From: a virus
Length of the DNA stretch: 35,034 nt
Direction: 5' to 3' (one strand)
IMG/VR virus record: IMGVR_UViG_3300042898_001867
Location: 1 to 35,034 of that record
Under the pieces are notes generated by a model. That model did no database searches. It had not been told where the DNA came from and worked only from the letters and a program-made list of their open reading frames with translations. Both the position numbers and the translations under genes were made by a program. The stretch's first letter is position 1. Every line of letters begins with the position of its first letter. Below, in pieces: positions 6,956 to 16,448 of this stretch.

Positions 6956-8977
6956 TCAAAAATTAGCAAATTGATTCAATTTTTCTGGATTTCTAGAAGA
7001 TATAGACTTTCCAATAGCCTTAGAAATGAAGGTACCAACCTTCATTAGAACTTTACCTATCAGGTTGTCTTTTTCAAAAGATCCCATCTTGTATGCCATA
7101 TGATAAGCCCAAGGTCTAGCGACTGTCCAAACAATCCGAGTAAATAAGTGGGACTTCTGCATCAGATTAACGATAGGAATAGCCCAATAATGATAGCCAA
7201 GCATAGTTTCTGGGCTAGTTGCAGAAATCATTCTACCAAATCTCTCGTCCGCCTCTCTTATTTCATCCGACATAAGTCCCTGTCGGTGCAGCTCTGTACA
7301 AATTACTTTGAATCCTCCAATGAATCGATTATTATAATAGGGAAGCTGAACTGACGAACTGTATCCTGAAGAAAATGCCTCCAGATAGAAGAATTTATTC
7401 CCGCTTGAGTTTACTGCAGAGGGGAATTCTGATCCATAGAAATTGATTCTAACGTGTCTGCATCCACCGGTAGGTCCAGGGCTAGTCTGGCCAGAATCAC
7501 TGATCGTATAGTTGGAGTAGGAATCATTAGTCAAAACTGAAACACCACCTATGCAGTAAGTTGAGCTGTTCATGAAGAGGTCAACACAGTAGTCCTCACC
7601 TGGTTCAGTGTAATAAATTGGATAGGTAAGGCGGATCCAGATTCGATTGATTCTGCTCCCATCAGAAATAATAGGCCCGGTTGGATTAGGTGTGATCAGA
7701 ATGACATCGTCCGATGGTGTGATCTCGATATAGTTATTTAAATTTCCATTAATAGAAGCTCTGGAAGAAGCTGCATTTGTTATAGATTGATAAGACTTTA
7801 CGATGTTTGCCCCTGTTCCACCGCTAACTCCAGTAGATCCAGTGTATCCAATAACTAGAGCAGCTGAGGTTGCATCGATAATAGCGGGAGCTGGGGAGTT
7901 CCCAACGGAAAATAAGGTGTTATCCGACATGGACAGTCCCAAGCTGTTTCTCGTTGTTCCCCCGTAAAATCCTGAATAGTTAAATACGTTTCTCCTCCCC
8001 GTCTGAGAGTCGCTCAGAGTCCCAGTGATGTCCAGTGCATATCCGGTAGATGCTGCAGTAATCCCAATCGAAGATGACATGTTGGATAGGGCAAATCCAG
8101 CAGGACTGAGGGTTGAATTCCTGCTAGAAAATCCTAGGGTCTGTGAATTGATAGACAATCCGCCAGTAGCAGAAATCCCAATTGTGGTCGCAGAGCTAAA
8201 ATTAATGTTATTTGCGGAGACAAAAGCAGTCCCCCCAGTAGATCCGTAGGATCCTGTCGCCTGAGACTGGATTATCAAATCTTCCCCCGAGGAGAATTTA
8301 ATACCATAGTCAGTCCCTGTTGTCTTCCAATAGAAGGCAGGAAGTCCAGAAGAAGAATAAAATGTCTTATCGACCCCAAAAATAGGAAGAGAAGCAGTGA
8401 AAGAAGCATCGGTCTCGATTAAAACCTTAGCGTAGTTTGGGTTTGCATCTGCGGCAGTTACTTCCCTGTCGGTGAAGACGAACGTCGTGTTTAGAGGTCC
8501 GGTTCCAGAGTTAGGGGAAATGATAATTGCATCGTCTTCGGTTACTTCTCCGGGTCCGTAGATTCCTTGAAGTAGGGTAAACTGACTATCAATTACAAAA
8601 TTAGAAAGGGTATCCACCCAGAACGGGTAGTATCCAGAAGTGTTGTTGCCGTCGTATCTGTAGATTCTGTTTGGACCACTTGGACCTAAAGGTGATGTAT
8701 TAACCCAAATATCGTAGTTGATGAGAGGAGTCTCCGTATAGGGAACGTTGCCGTATGGCTGGTCCTCCTGAATAAACCAAAGATTTGCTCTAGTTCCAGT
8801 AGCACCAGTTGCTCCGTCTTTTCCGACCTGTCCGATGATTCCAGTCGGTCCTTTAGAACCTATTTCCCCGGGGAGCCCAACTGCATTGGCAAGGATCTGG
8901 GAAAAATTATAATTAACCTTTCCAAGTATCTGATTCTTATCGTCTCCTGGCAGTATGTAGTTCGTGTTAAAACTCAT
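6956..8977 (-). CDS. Collagen-like tail-fibre protein with helical C-terminal domain (673 residues)
   Basis: The N-terminus has the KVNYNFSQILAN helix (residues 20-31), a motif also seen in the other fibres here and probably the attachment end. Residues about 35-62 hold Gly-X-Y triplets (GLPGEIGSKGPTG, GKDGATGATG), expected to form a trimeric collagen-like stalk. Residues about 63-240 are clearly paralogous to the next gene upstream (shared ANPNYAK, DYGIKF and surrounding pattern). A long beta-rich part follows. From about residue 565 the protein changes character: an Arg/Lys-rich helical region (MLGYHYWAIPIVNLMQKS, KVLMKVGTFISKAIGK) runs to the end, unusual for a fibre tip. It may be an assembly or anchoring domain acquired by fusion. 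The protein presumably takes part in receptor binding or in carrying other fibres. Confidence 0.8.
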   Translation of the reverse strand: MSFNTNYILPGDDKNQILGKVNYNFSQILANAVGLPGEIGSKGPTGIIGQVGKDGATGATGTRANLWFIQEDQPYGNVPYTETPLINYDIWVNTSPLGPSGPNRIYRYDGNNTSGYYPFWVDTLSNFVIDSQFTLLQGIYGPGEVTEDDAIIISPNSGTGPLNTTFVFTDREVTAADANPNYAKVLIETDASFTASLPIFGVDKTFYSSSGLPAFYWKTTGTDYGIKFSSGEDLIIQSQATGSYGSTGGTAFVSANNINFSSATTIGISATGGLSINSQTLGFSSRNSTLSPAGFALSNMSSSIGITAASTGYALDITGTLSDSQTGRRNVFNYSGFYGGTTRNSLGLSMSDNTLFSVGNSPAPAIIDATSAALVIGYTGSTGVSGGTGANIVKSYQSITNAASSRASINGNLNNYIEITPSDDVILITPNPTGPIISDGSRINRIWIRLTYPIYYTEPGEDYCVDLFMNSSTYCIGGVSVLTNDSYSNYTISDSGQTSPGPTGGCRHVRINFYGSEFPSAVNSSGNKFFYLEAFSSGYSSSVQLPYYNNRFIGGFKVICTELHRQGLMSDEIREADERFGRMISATSPETMLGYHYWAIPIVNLMQKSHLFTRIVWTVARPWAYHMAYKMGSFEKDNLIGKVLMKVGTFISKAIGKSISSRNPEKLNQFANF

Positions 8978-8991
8978 TTTTTCTCAGAAGA

Positions 8992-10455
8992 TTAGACTGT
9001 AAATATTCCAGAAACCGAAGGGGTATCGTAGTAGATTAGGAAAGAACTGGAGGCAGTTCTGAGAACGTTGACCGTTAGTGATGTCGTTGCGGTGAAGGTT
9101 GAATTCCCTGCACTGGATGTTCCGTTTGTGCTATAGGAGATTCCAGAGATCGTATTAGATGCGGTAGAGCTGAAGATATTCATGGTCAGGGACTCTCCAA
9201 TTGCTATATAGTCAGACAGACCGGTAGATCCAGAGTTTAGAGGAATAGCAACCCCTATTCCAGATGATCCTGCAGTTAAATTTACAACCACTCTATTTCC
9301 GTTGGTTAGAATATTAGATCCAATAATATAGTAGTTCTTATTCGAGATTGTATAAGTTGGGGTGCTAGCTACGTACGTGGAATAAGCAAAATTGGTCTTG
9401 TCGAATTTTACCTTTCCGTCCGATCTAACATAGAATTTAGAAGTTCCAGAAGCCGAGAAGTTAGCCAGATATCTGCTGGTAGAAGCTGTTCCGGAGAGAT
9501 TAACATTTAGTCCTCCTCCCGTCGAAGTGTTCGAAAGAGAAACCATAGAAACTCCTCCAAAAGAACCGATGACGGTAACAGGAACACTAAACGAAGCAGA
9601 AGCAGCACTTAAGCTGAACTGATTGGAAGAAATGAGAAGGTTAGAGGATCCGGTGTTCAGGTTCAGATTTCCAGATGAGGTGAAAGTCATCGAATTGGTA
9701 GCTGAAAGAGATGCGGAAACCCCGGTAATATTTACGTTTCCACTGGTACTCTGAAGGGTTAGATTTCCACCTGCGATGATATCTAGGAGATCACCAGGGA
9801 CAACAAATCTAAGTCCATAATCAGAAGCAGAAGGGTTCTTCCATGCAAAGAAGGGGTGTCTGTTGTAGTCTGCGGGAAGTCCAGTTGCTAGATTACTCTT
9901 TGCAAATTCTAGTAGAGGGAATCCATTAGTTGCCTGGGTAGCAATTAAAAATTTAGCATATGTTGGGTTTGCACTAACTGTGGTCGTAACCGCATCGCTG
10001 AGAACAAACGTATTTGTGTTTGGGGTAGATGAGGACTGAACTATTGCATTTTTAGATGTGGCTCCTCCTGGACCAACAATTGCAGGTAGAGTCGTGAACG
10101 GGTTCTGGGCCTGAAGATTTTCTCCGGTGGAAACCCACCCTCCAGTTGCATAAGTATAAACTAACTTATCTTCGTTCGTGTCTACCCAGTAGTCTCCAAC
10201 AACGATACCAACCCCTGCGGTTCCCCCTAGAGGCTCGGTAGAAGAAAGAAACCATCTAGTTCCTCTTTCACCGGGAACTCCCTGATCACCGATTGGACCC
10301 GCTGGGCCAACTGATCCCTGGTCTCCCTGTGGTCCGTCTGGACCCTGTGGTCCTCCTCCATTGGCAACAATAGACCCAAAGTTCTGGTTTATTTTGTTTA
10401 CCAGATCTTCCTGGGTGTCCCCTAGAGTAAGATTTATGATAGTTAAATTAGGCAT
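8992..10455 (-). CDS. Collagen-like tail-fibre protein (487 residues)
   Basis: The N-terminal KINQNFGSIVAN helix (residues 21-32) is followed by a Gly-X-Y run at about 35-64 (GPQGPDGPQGDQG, GPAGPIGDQGVPGERG). Next comes a compact domain with GDYWVDTNEDKLVYTY, then a region paralogous to the neighbouring 673-residue fibre (ANPTYAK, ASDYGLRF). The C-terminal half consists of short Ser/Thr/Asn-rich strands (SLSATNSMTFTSSGNLNLN) like the beta-helical shafts of fibres, and ends in a small beta domain. It lacks the helical C-terminus of its paralogue. The gene starts after a 39-base gap with a promoter-like motif, so it probably leads the unit that includes the paralogue, the coiled-coil gene and the membrane-anchored gene. 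Confidence 0.82.
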   Translation of the reverse strand: MPNLTIINLTLGDTQEDLVNKINQNFGSIVANGGGPQGPDGPQGDQGSVGPAGPIGDQGVPGERGTRWFLSSTEPLGGTAGVGIVVGDYWVDTNEDKLVYTYATGGWVSTGENLQAQNPFTTLPAIVGPGGATSKNAIVQSSSTPNTNTFVLSDAVTTTVSANPTYAKFLIATQATNGFPLLEFAKSNLATGLPADYNRHPFFAWKNPSASDYGLRFVVPGDLLDIIAGGNLTLQSTSGNVNITGVSASLSATNSMTFTSSGNLNLNTGSSNLLISSNQFSLSAASASFSVPVTVIGSFGGVSMVSLSNTSTGGGLNVNLSGTASTSRYLANFSASGTSKFYVRSDGKVKFDKTNFAYSTYVASTPTYTISNKNYYIIGSNILTNGNRVVVNLTAGSSGIGVAIPLNSGSTGLSDYIAIGESLTMNIFSSTASNTISGISYSTNGTSSAGNSTFTATTSLTVNVLRTASSSFLIYYDTPSVSGIFTV

Positions 10456-10470
10456 TTATTTCTTCTTTCT

Positions 10471-10480
10471 TTATATATTC
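10471..10480 (-). promoter_or_regulatory. Candidate promoter element before the collagen-like fibres
   Basis: The minus strand reads GAATATATAA followed by AGAAAG, 16 bases before the ATG of the 487-residue fibre, in a 39-base gap that is wide for this gene block. The longer context (ATATATAAnGAAAG) is almost the same as upstream of the 298-residue fibre gene at 23212-23221, which strengthens the case for a shared regulatory element. Confidence 0.5.
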
Positions 10481-10494
10481 TAAAAATCTAGACC

Positions 10495-13400
10495 TCATAT
10501 TTTTCCTGTCGCAAAATTGAAGGTTAAAGAGTAGTTTTGATTTGCATCTAAGGAGTATTCGAACTCATAGGTCAGATTTGTTCTTTGTGTTAAACTAAAG
10601 TTCGGCTGTGGAACATACCCATACTTAACCTTATCTGGGTTGATCAAGTCCCCTCTTACAAGGATCTGTGTTGAGGAAAGGGGTTTACCCTTCTTCAACA
10701 CCAGAAGTTCAATTTGTTTTCCCTCATAGATTGGGATAACGTTCTGTTCTATGTAGGCCCTTACATCGTCCTGAATGCTATTTGGATTGCCAACTCCGTA
10801 TTCAGTAATGATATTTTCAGTAAATACCGAGCTGATGCCAGAATTCAGAAGGTACCTTTTGATAATTCTATCCAGGCGGATAACTCCAGAAACTTTGCTA
10901 GTCACCGAATTATACTGCCAGAACACCTCAATATCAGGGTAAATGCTCTCATCAAGTTTGGTAAGATCCACACCAGAGAGGGCTGGACCGAGCTGTCCTA
11001 TTCCAGTATTGGAAGTGGAAGGTGTCATCGACTGGATTGCAGAGGTTGCTGCCTGTGCTTGTAGGTTAATAATCTGTGGATCAGATATCCCAGCTGTCCT
11101 AGAGATCTCAAGGGTAATAAACGTATATGTTGTTACTTGGCCCGGAGTCTGCATCATCTTAGATCCAAAGAAGGTCTTGTCTTCAACCATCGATCTAGTT
11201 CCAGCAACAGGTGTTTGTGCTGTGGAGCTTGTGTATAAATTATAATATCCAGGATCCCAAGAAGAAAGAAAGATAGAAAAATCTTTCAGTGCTATTGGGG
11301 TCTGACCGACCAAGGGATAAACTGGACCCTGAGGTAAATTCTGAGACTGACTGAGGATATTTCTTCCCAGGGAAACTTTAGTGTAGCTCAAATTTTGAAT
11401 TTGACCAAACCCAGATTTCTCAGGTGCGAAGGTACAGTTTCTATAAGAGAGATTAAATCCAGTTGCTCCTGTGATTGAATCAATCTTATCGTTTTTGTAC
11501 ATGATGACTTTATCAAATAAAGGCTCATATCCGCCAGAATATCTTAGGATATCTGATGCCAGAGAAATACCTCCATTAGCAACCTCATAGCTGGTCGGTT
11601 GATTTTGTCCTAGTGTCTGCGGGCCAGTATAGCTCTTAATAGGAATTAGACCATTTGGTTTGAAGATAGCAGTCGGCTGGACAAAACTCAGTTCGAAATA
11701 ATTATCGGTAGCAACAGTTTGACCTGTCGAAGTTGTGTAGTCGTATGTGATGTAGGTCACATATGGGCTGCTAGTATTAACCCTATCCGCTATATAGGAA
11801 AGAGAAATTCTCTTCATGATAAAGTCGAAGTAGTTTTCTCCTCCCCCAATTTGGGTCACTGGTTTATTACTATATGCTCCCTGGGAAGCAAGAGGAATAT
11901 CTAATGTAGGACCAGGGTAGGTTGGGGAGAAAGGAATATCGAAGTAGTAGTTGGTTGGGTTTGTTGGGCCAAAATTAACCACGTTCTGAGATCTTCCGGT
12001 CGCCCAAGGATACAGGGAAGTAGATGAGGATCCAGCAATTGCCGTAAATGATCCGGTAGCTCCGGTAGCTCCTAAGATTGAGGTAGCCCCTGCTGGGTAG
12101 TATAGATTAATTTCTTCTCTCAGATCAGTATCATATACTGGATTTGGAATGATGTAAATCTGCCCATTTGAAGTTTGGTTGCACTGACTTAGAGAGGAGT
12201 AAGAAAGATCCAAAGCAGCACTCAACTTGATGCTGTCTATTTCATAAAGGGGTGATCCAGTTGGACCGGCTGCACCGGTAAGTCCAGTTGGAGGAAGAGC
12301 TGCTTGTCCCAATGCAGTTTCTTTCTTCTTGCTGCTCAGGGAATACATCAGAAGATAATCCAGATAAGGATCTCCTCCTGTGCTCCCTGTGTAATCCAGA
12401 GGAAGAGCTCTGTAGTCTTTGATCACCACGTAGGTAACAAATAGGATGCACTTTTGAGCAACGTTTTCTATCACCTCGTACCTTACAGGAGCCTGAATTT
12501 GGCTCGAATCCTCGGGAACGACTCTCAAAATAGCTGAAAATTTATAATCTTGGAATCCTCTGAAATTTGTAACAAACTTATCCAGATCACTCTGTGGATT
12601 CGGAAGAGTACTTCTTCTCTTGAGGGAAATTTTAATCCCTCTAAAGATCGTGTCGTAAAACCCGGTGGTTTTATTGTATTTGAACGGGGTGAAAAATTCT
12701 TTCACCTGATCAGTCTTGTCGTAGTAGATTCCAGGGTAGTCGATAGGATCTACGGTAAAGTAAGAATCGAAATAGTCCTCGTTAGAAGGAGAAGCATCCC
12801 TAATCTTAGCCAAATCTATTTTATAAGGTAGATAGTTGTTCTGGGCAGAAATAGAAGAGGCAGGATATTCTCTAGGAACACCTTCTAGCAGCATCCACTC
12901 GTGGGTGAGATACTGTGGGTTTGGTATGTCCTGTTGGAATCCAGGAGAGAAGTTGGTGGGAGTAAATGCAGGACTAACGTTTAGTCTGTACGAATTTCCT
13001 CTAGCGTCTGTTCCTCCGTTGTAAACCCACTTGTTAATATAGGGAACTATTCTAGATTTATTTGCTCTGGTAACAGTGTAGTTCTCTTCTAAGAACTCAT
13101 ACTCGGTGTCCAGTTTTCCATATTCGAATAGGGTCTGCTTGATATTTTCATCTACTATCTCATCAGGAACCAAGCTTTGAATTCCGTAGAACCCATTGAA
13201 AGAATTCAGATCCTGCTCAGATTGAACGCTACCTCCGTAGTTATAGATAGGGGTCGAAAGAACAGAATTGACGTATCCCATTCTAGTGAACACCGCAGGA
13301 AGAACGATTGCGTTCTGTCCGTTCAACAAGAGATCCTCAAAAGAGGTAGAAGAAAGACCTATGAAGACCTGCCCGGGATTGATTACTCTCTCGTTGATCG

Positions 13401-16400
13401 TTCCTTTTTCTACCCGAATCTGCCCCTGCCTTACATAGTATTTTACACCAACTTTGATCTGTCCATTCTGATTAGGAACTAGTTGGAAATATCTGTGGAA
13501 TTCTGGGGTTGGTGTTATTCCATATGAGGAAGACCAGAAGTCAAAATCGATAGTTTTAAGGTCGAAGAAGGTGAAAACTCCAGAATAGAGTTTAGCCATG
13601 CTAAAGACATTGAAGCTTGAATTTGATCCAAGTTCAATGATGGCACTGTTATCCGAAAGATTTGCAACTAAATATTCTTGATATCCCTTAAATCCAGTTA
13701 CGGTTCCGGTCACTGCTAAAGGATCGTTGTCGTAGATTGGGGAATCGACGTATCTAGTCGCAGAAGAAATCTGAGACATTCCCCCGGTTATTCCCTTTCC
13801 CGACTGGACCTGAATCCAGTTTCCAGGTATGACATTTCCGGATTCTGCAGCAGAGAAGGCAACTCTATTCCTAGTGTAGTTGGTTCCACCTACGAAGTTT
13901 TGCACGTAAGATATTTGTGACGCATCAACTCCTCCGATACTAACGTATCCAGGATACGAGAAAGGATAGTAGGGTGTCCAGTCGTCAGACTCTGTCGGAG
14001 GTAAGTTCGTATTGAACGTGTTCTGGGCAACCGCTGTGGTTGTCTCGTAGTAGTTGTTGTCGTAGGTAACAATAGATCCTACCGAGTAGGCAGAAGTGTT
14101 GTTCCAGGTACCGGTATAGCTTGCTTCAAATGCAGGGTAGTCCGAGAAGACGCTGATAGAATACTGTAGATTCTGATTTGCTCCTGGATTCTTAATTCTA
14201 ATAATTGCATCCGCAGGTGAAGTTGATCCAGCACTTGACGTTGCAGCATCCCAAACCACTGTGGAAATGTCAGAAACTGCTCCAGTGAATGCCTTCGCTA
14301 TCTGGGTAGGTGTTCCCTGAGTCCAATTGAAGTAGAAGTCGTCTCCTGTAGAATAATAAGATCCTGCAGACCATCCAGTTAGGGTTCCCGCATAGTCTCC
14401 TGAAGTAACCAGATCATACTTGTTATTCAGTTCTCCCCTGGACCCATTAGGCCAGAAGATCTTGAAAATAACTGGGTTGGAAAGATCCAAGGACTGTTGG
14501 AACGTGACGTTCATGTAAGATCTTCCCCTTTCTCCTGTGATGTTTCCTATATAGGATCCTATCTTCTCGTCGGGGCCGGTAAAGTCCAGTAGATCAACTT
14601 TGGTGTCTCCAATTACCAGGGATCCAGTCTGATAAACGGTAGATCCGGTAGTTCCCGCGATCAAACCTCCAGAAGCACCCTGGGAGGGGTACACCGTGGT
14701 GTCGACGTAGTTTACGGTAGATCCAGGAATATACCCGGTACTCCCGGTAACAACTCCAGCTCCAGCAGAGAGAGCGATTGGGATTTGGAATGAATTCCCG
14801 GTAGCTCCCGAAGGGACTGTAATCCTCCAAGGCCCATTAATCTGAGGAGTAGATCCAGTAATGGTTACTAATGACCCGTCCTCGAATCCATGATCTCCTA
14901 GAGTTAAAATATTAACATACCCATACTGAGAATCTGCGTCTAAAACAGAATAGGCCTTGTCAATGTTCTGATTGTTCGGATAGTAAGGCCCAAACCTCAG
15001 ATAATCCGGAGTGTTGTTCAACCAGATCCCATCGGGATAAATGGCATTCTGGACGTAGTTCTCGTATCTGGATAAACTATAAAATCTTTCCAACTTATCG
15101 ACGACATAGTACAGTTTCTGTGGGTCTTTAACGTTGACGTCTTCAGATCCAGGCATCCATCCAGAAGCACCCTCGTAGTAGAGTCTAACCCCGCCAGTGC
15201 TGCTCTGATAAGCCGGATTTGAGTTGTAGTAATAGCCTAGATTATTTCTGGTCGGTTTAGGAAGATTTAGATTATCCGCATCGTTTCTATTGTCGTAGAA
15301 ATATTGTCCATTTAGTTTAAATTCTCCAAGATCATTTCTAGAAACATAGAATCCCATATACCTGTTGATGGTATAAAGATCAGAGTCTGGGTCATCGAAT
15401 AAAAATTCTAGATTCAATACATTGGGACAAATTATCCCGTTTCGAGAAAATCCATCAGTAATATACTCCTCAAAATCAATTTGTGAACTAGAGGATGGGG
15501 AAGTAAAGTAGCTATTTAAGAGTTCCCCCTTCTGGGTCAAAACACCCTCTTTAATGCTAACCCCATTGAAATAGGAGAATGTATTGGGCTGGAAAGAAAC
15601 ATCGATTGGGTTGTTGCTGAACCCAGGATTGTTTACTAGAGATCTAATATATGCTCCGATTGGGGTATTAGACCTAAGATCGAAGGTGGAAATTACCTGT
15701 GCATAAGGAAGTACTTTCGAGTTGAAAAAATCTTCGACGTTGTTCACCTCGTCGTAGTACTTCAGTTCGTTCATCTCCGTTACAACTCCAGATCCCTGAA
15801 CTACCGTATAAGTGTTGTAAATGCTATTTCCGTAGAAAAATTCCCCATCAGCATATTCAATAAATCTGCTGGTCTGGTTGTCCCAATATTTAATAATAAA
15901 TGGGGTTGTAGAATTTGGACTAGCTATAACTTTATACTGAATCCCATCCGAAATGGTAGAGACGTTGGTTGGATAAGGGTAGCTTAAAGGTTGAGGAACT
16001 TTAAAGATGACGAAGAATTCAGGAAGGACATCTCTAATCCAAAGAGGCTGAAAGTACTTGAAGTTCTCCGTGTAGTTTCTATCGATCAGGGTTGAAGCTC
16101 CCGATCCATAGAAAAAATCATACTGGGAACTAAAGTTGTCTGCCGGTTGGCTAGCTCCGTTCGTAAAATTTCCAACCTGGAAAATTACGTCGTTAGGGGT
16201 TTTTCCCTCGTCGAAGAAATTATAAACGTCCTTAGCATACGTGTTTTTTCCCGTGATGCTAAACTTTTTATATTTCTGAAGGCTTAGGGTTGGATTCACA
16301 TCCATCGAATTGAACCACATTCCTCCCGTAGAATCTAGGGTCAGTTTTAGATTCCCAGTTAACTTAGGATTTGTCCTAAGTACTCCAAAGGAACTATTGT

Positions 16401-16425
16401 AGTCAAATAGTTGTTCTGTCGCCAT
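10495..16425 (-). CDS. Giant structural/adhesion protein (1976 residues)
   Basis: This is the largest gene here, longer than T4's long-tail-fibre protein gp34 (about 1290 residues). The family as a whole is not recognised. Two internal modules are. Residues about 499-575 hold a small beta module (GYVNILTLGDHGF, GSLVTITGSTPQING, GNSFQIP) of the type usually annotated FCCH-like in phage proteins; it is duplicated in the gp7-like gene. Residues about 771-821 contain W-x5-YSVGSIVTYDNNYYE and end in WTPY, the pattern of CBM5/12 carbohydrate-binding modules. The rest is beta-rich with many Tyr, Asn and Gly-Ser-Thr-Gly loops; the last 130 residues look like a folded domain (RLDRIIKRYLLNSGISS). It is probably a tail appendage that contacts the cell surface. 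It sits among fibre genes, and its ATG has the best Shine-Dalgarno-like leader seen. Confidence 0.72.
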   Translation of the reverse strand: MATEQLFDYNSSFGVLRTNPKLTGNLKLTLDSTGGMWFNSMDVNPTLSLQKYKKFSITGKNTYAKDVYNFFDEGKTPNDVIFQVGNFTNGASQPADNFSSQYDFFYGSGASTLIDRNYTENFKYFQPLWIRDVLPEFFVIFKVPQPLSYPYPTNVSTISDGIQYKVIASPNSTTPFIIKYWDNQTSRFIEYADGEFFYGNSIYNTYTVVQGSGVVTEMNELKYYDEVNNVEDFFNSKVLPYAQVISTFDLRSNTPIGAYIRSLVNNPGFSNNPIDVSFQPNTFSYFNGVSIKEGVLTQKGELLNSYFTSPSSSSQIDFEEYITDGFSRNGIICPNVLNLEFLFDDPDSDLYTINRYMGFYVSRNDLGEFKLNGQYFYDNRNDADNLNLPKPTRNNLGYYYNSNPAYQSSTGGVRLYYEGASGWMPGSEDVNVKDPQKLYYVVDKLERFYSLSRYENYVQNAIYPDGIWLNNTPDYLRFGPYYPNNQNIDKAYSVLDADSQYGYVNILTLGDHGFEDGSLVTITGSTPQINGPWRITVPSGATGNSFQIPIALSAGAGVVTGSTGYIPGSTVNYVDTTVYPSQGASGGLIAGTTGSTVYQTGSLVIGDTKVDLLDFTGPDEKIGSYIGNITGERGRSYMNVTFQQSLDLSNPVIFKIFWPNGSRGELNNKYDLVTSGDYAGTLTGWSAGSYYSTGDDFYFNWTQGTPTQIAKAFTGAVSDISTVVWDAATSSAGSTSPADAIIRIKNPGANQNLQYSISVFSDYPAFEASYTGTWNNTSAYSVGSIVTYDNNYYETTTAVAQNTFNTNLPPTESDDWTPYYPFSYPGYVSIGGVDASQISYVQNFVGGTNYTRNRVAFSAAESGNVIPGNWIQVQSGKGITGGMSQISSATRYVDSPIYDNDPLAVTGTVTGFKGYQEYLVANLSDNSAIIELGSNSSFNVFSMAKLYSGVFTFFDLKTIDFDFWSSSYGITPTPEFHRYFQLVPNQNGQIKVGVKYYVRQGQIRVEKGTINERVINPGQVFIGLSSTSFEDLLLNGQNAIVLPAVFTRMGYVNSVLSTPIYNYGGSVQSEQDLNSFNGFYGIQSLVPDEIVDENIKQTLFEYGKLDTEYEFLEENYTVTRANKSRIVPYINKWVYNGGTDARGNSYRLNVSPAFTPTNFSPGFQQDIPNPQYLTHEWMLLEGVPREYPASSISAQNNYLPYKIDLAKIRDASPSNEDYFDSYFTVDPIDYPGIYYDKTDQVKEFFTPFKYNKTTGFYDTIFRGIKISLKRRSTLPNPQSDLDKFVTNFRGFQDYKFSAILRVVPEDSSQIQAPVRYEVIENVAQKCILFVTYVVIKDYRALPLDYTGSTGGDPYLDYLLMYSLSSKKKETALGQAALPPTGLTGAAGPTGSPLYEIDSIKLSAALDLSYSSLSQCNQTSNGQIYIIPNPVYDTDLREEINLYYPAGATSILGATGATGSFTAIAGSSSTSLYPWATGRSQNVVNFGPTNPTNYYFDIPFSPTYPGPTLDIPLASQGAYSNKPVTQIGGGENYFDFIMKRISLSYIADRVNTSSPYVTYITYDYTTSTGQTVATDNYFELSFVQPTAIFKPNGLIPIKSYTGPQTLGQNQPTSYEVANGGISLASDILRYSGGYEPLFDKVIMYKNDKIDSITGATGFNLSYRNCTFAPEKSGFGQIQNLSYTKVSLGRNILSQSQNLPQGPVYPLVGQTPIALKDFSIFLSSWDPGYYNLYTSSTAQTPVAGTRSMVEDKTFFGSKMMQTPGQVTTYTFITLEISRTAGISDPQIINLQAQAATSAIQSMTPSTSNTGIGQLGPALSGVDLTKLDESIYPDIEVFWQYNSVTSKVSGVIRLDRIIKRYLLNSGISSVFTENIITEYGVGNPNSIQDDVRAYIEQNVIPIYEGKQIELLVLKKGKPLSSTQILVRGDLINPDKVKYGYVPQPNFSLTQRTNLTYEFEYSLDANQNYSLTFNFATGKI
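14701..14931 (-). repeat. Duplicated FCCH-like module, copy in the 1976-residue gene
   Basis: Residues about 499-575 of the giant protein align without gaps to residues about 1081-1156 of the gp7-like protein (30181-30408). By hand I count 47 identities in 76 positions (about 62 percent), far above the similarity of the rest of the two proteins. The shared features are HGF, GSLV, GSTP, ING, GATGNSFQIP and GSTGYIPG. It is a coding duplication or domain transfer within the genome. Confidence 0.85.
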
Positions 16426-16436
16426 TTTTTTAAAAA

Positions 16437-16443
16437 CTCCTTT
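16437..16443 (-). promoter_or_regulatory. Shine-Dalgarno-like site of the 1976-residue gene
   Basis: The minus strand reads AAAGGAG with 11 bases, mostly A and T, before the ATG at 16425-16423. This is exceptional: nearly all other starts here have A-rich leaders without such a sequence. It may raise translation of the giant protein, or be fortuitous because it lies partly over the preceding gene's end region. Confidence 0.4.
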
Positions 16444-16448
16444 CAGGA

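Noticed and set aside
12242-12451. Minus-strand frame inside the 1976-residue gene (also 14594-14830, 13890-14072, 22302-22619, 26670-26909, 32850-33218)
   Set aside because: These are alternate-frame shadows of long genes, with Arg/Ser/Leu-rich, low-quality translations and no leader.
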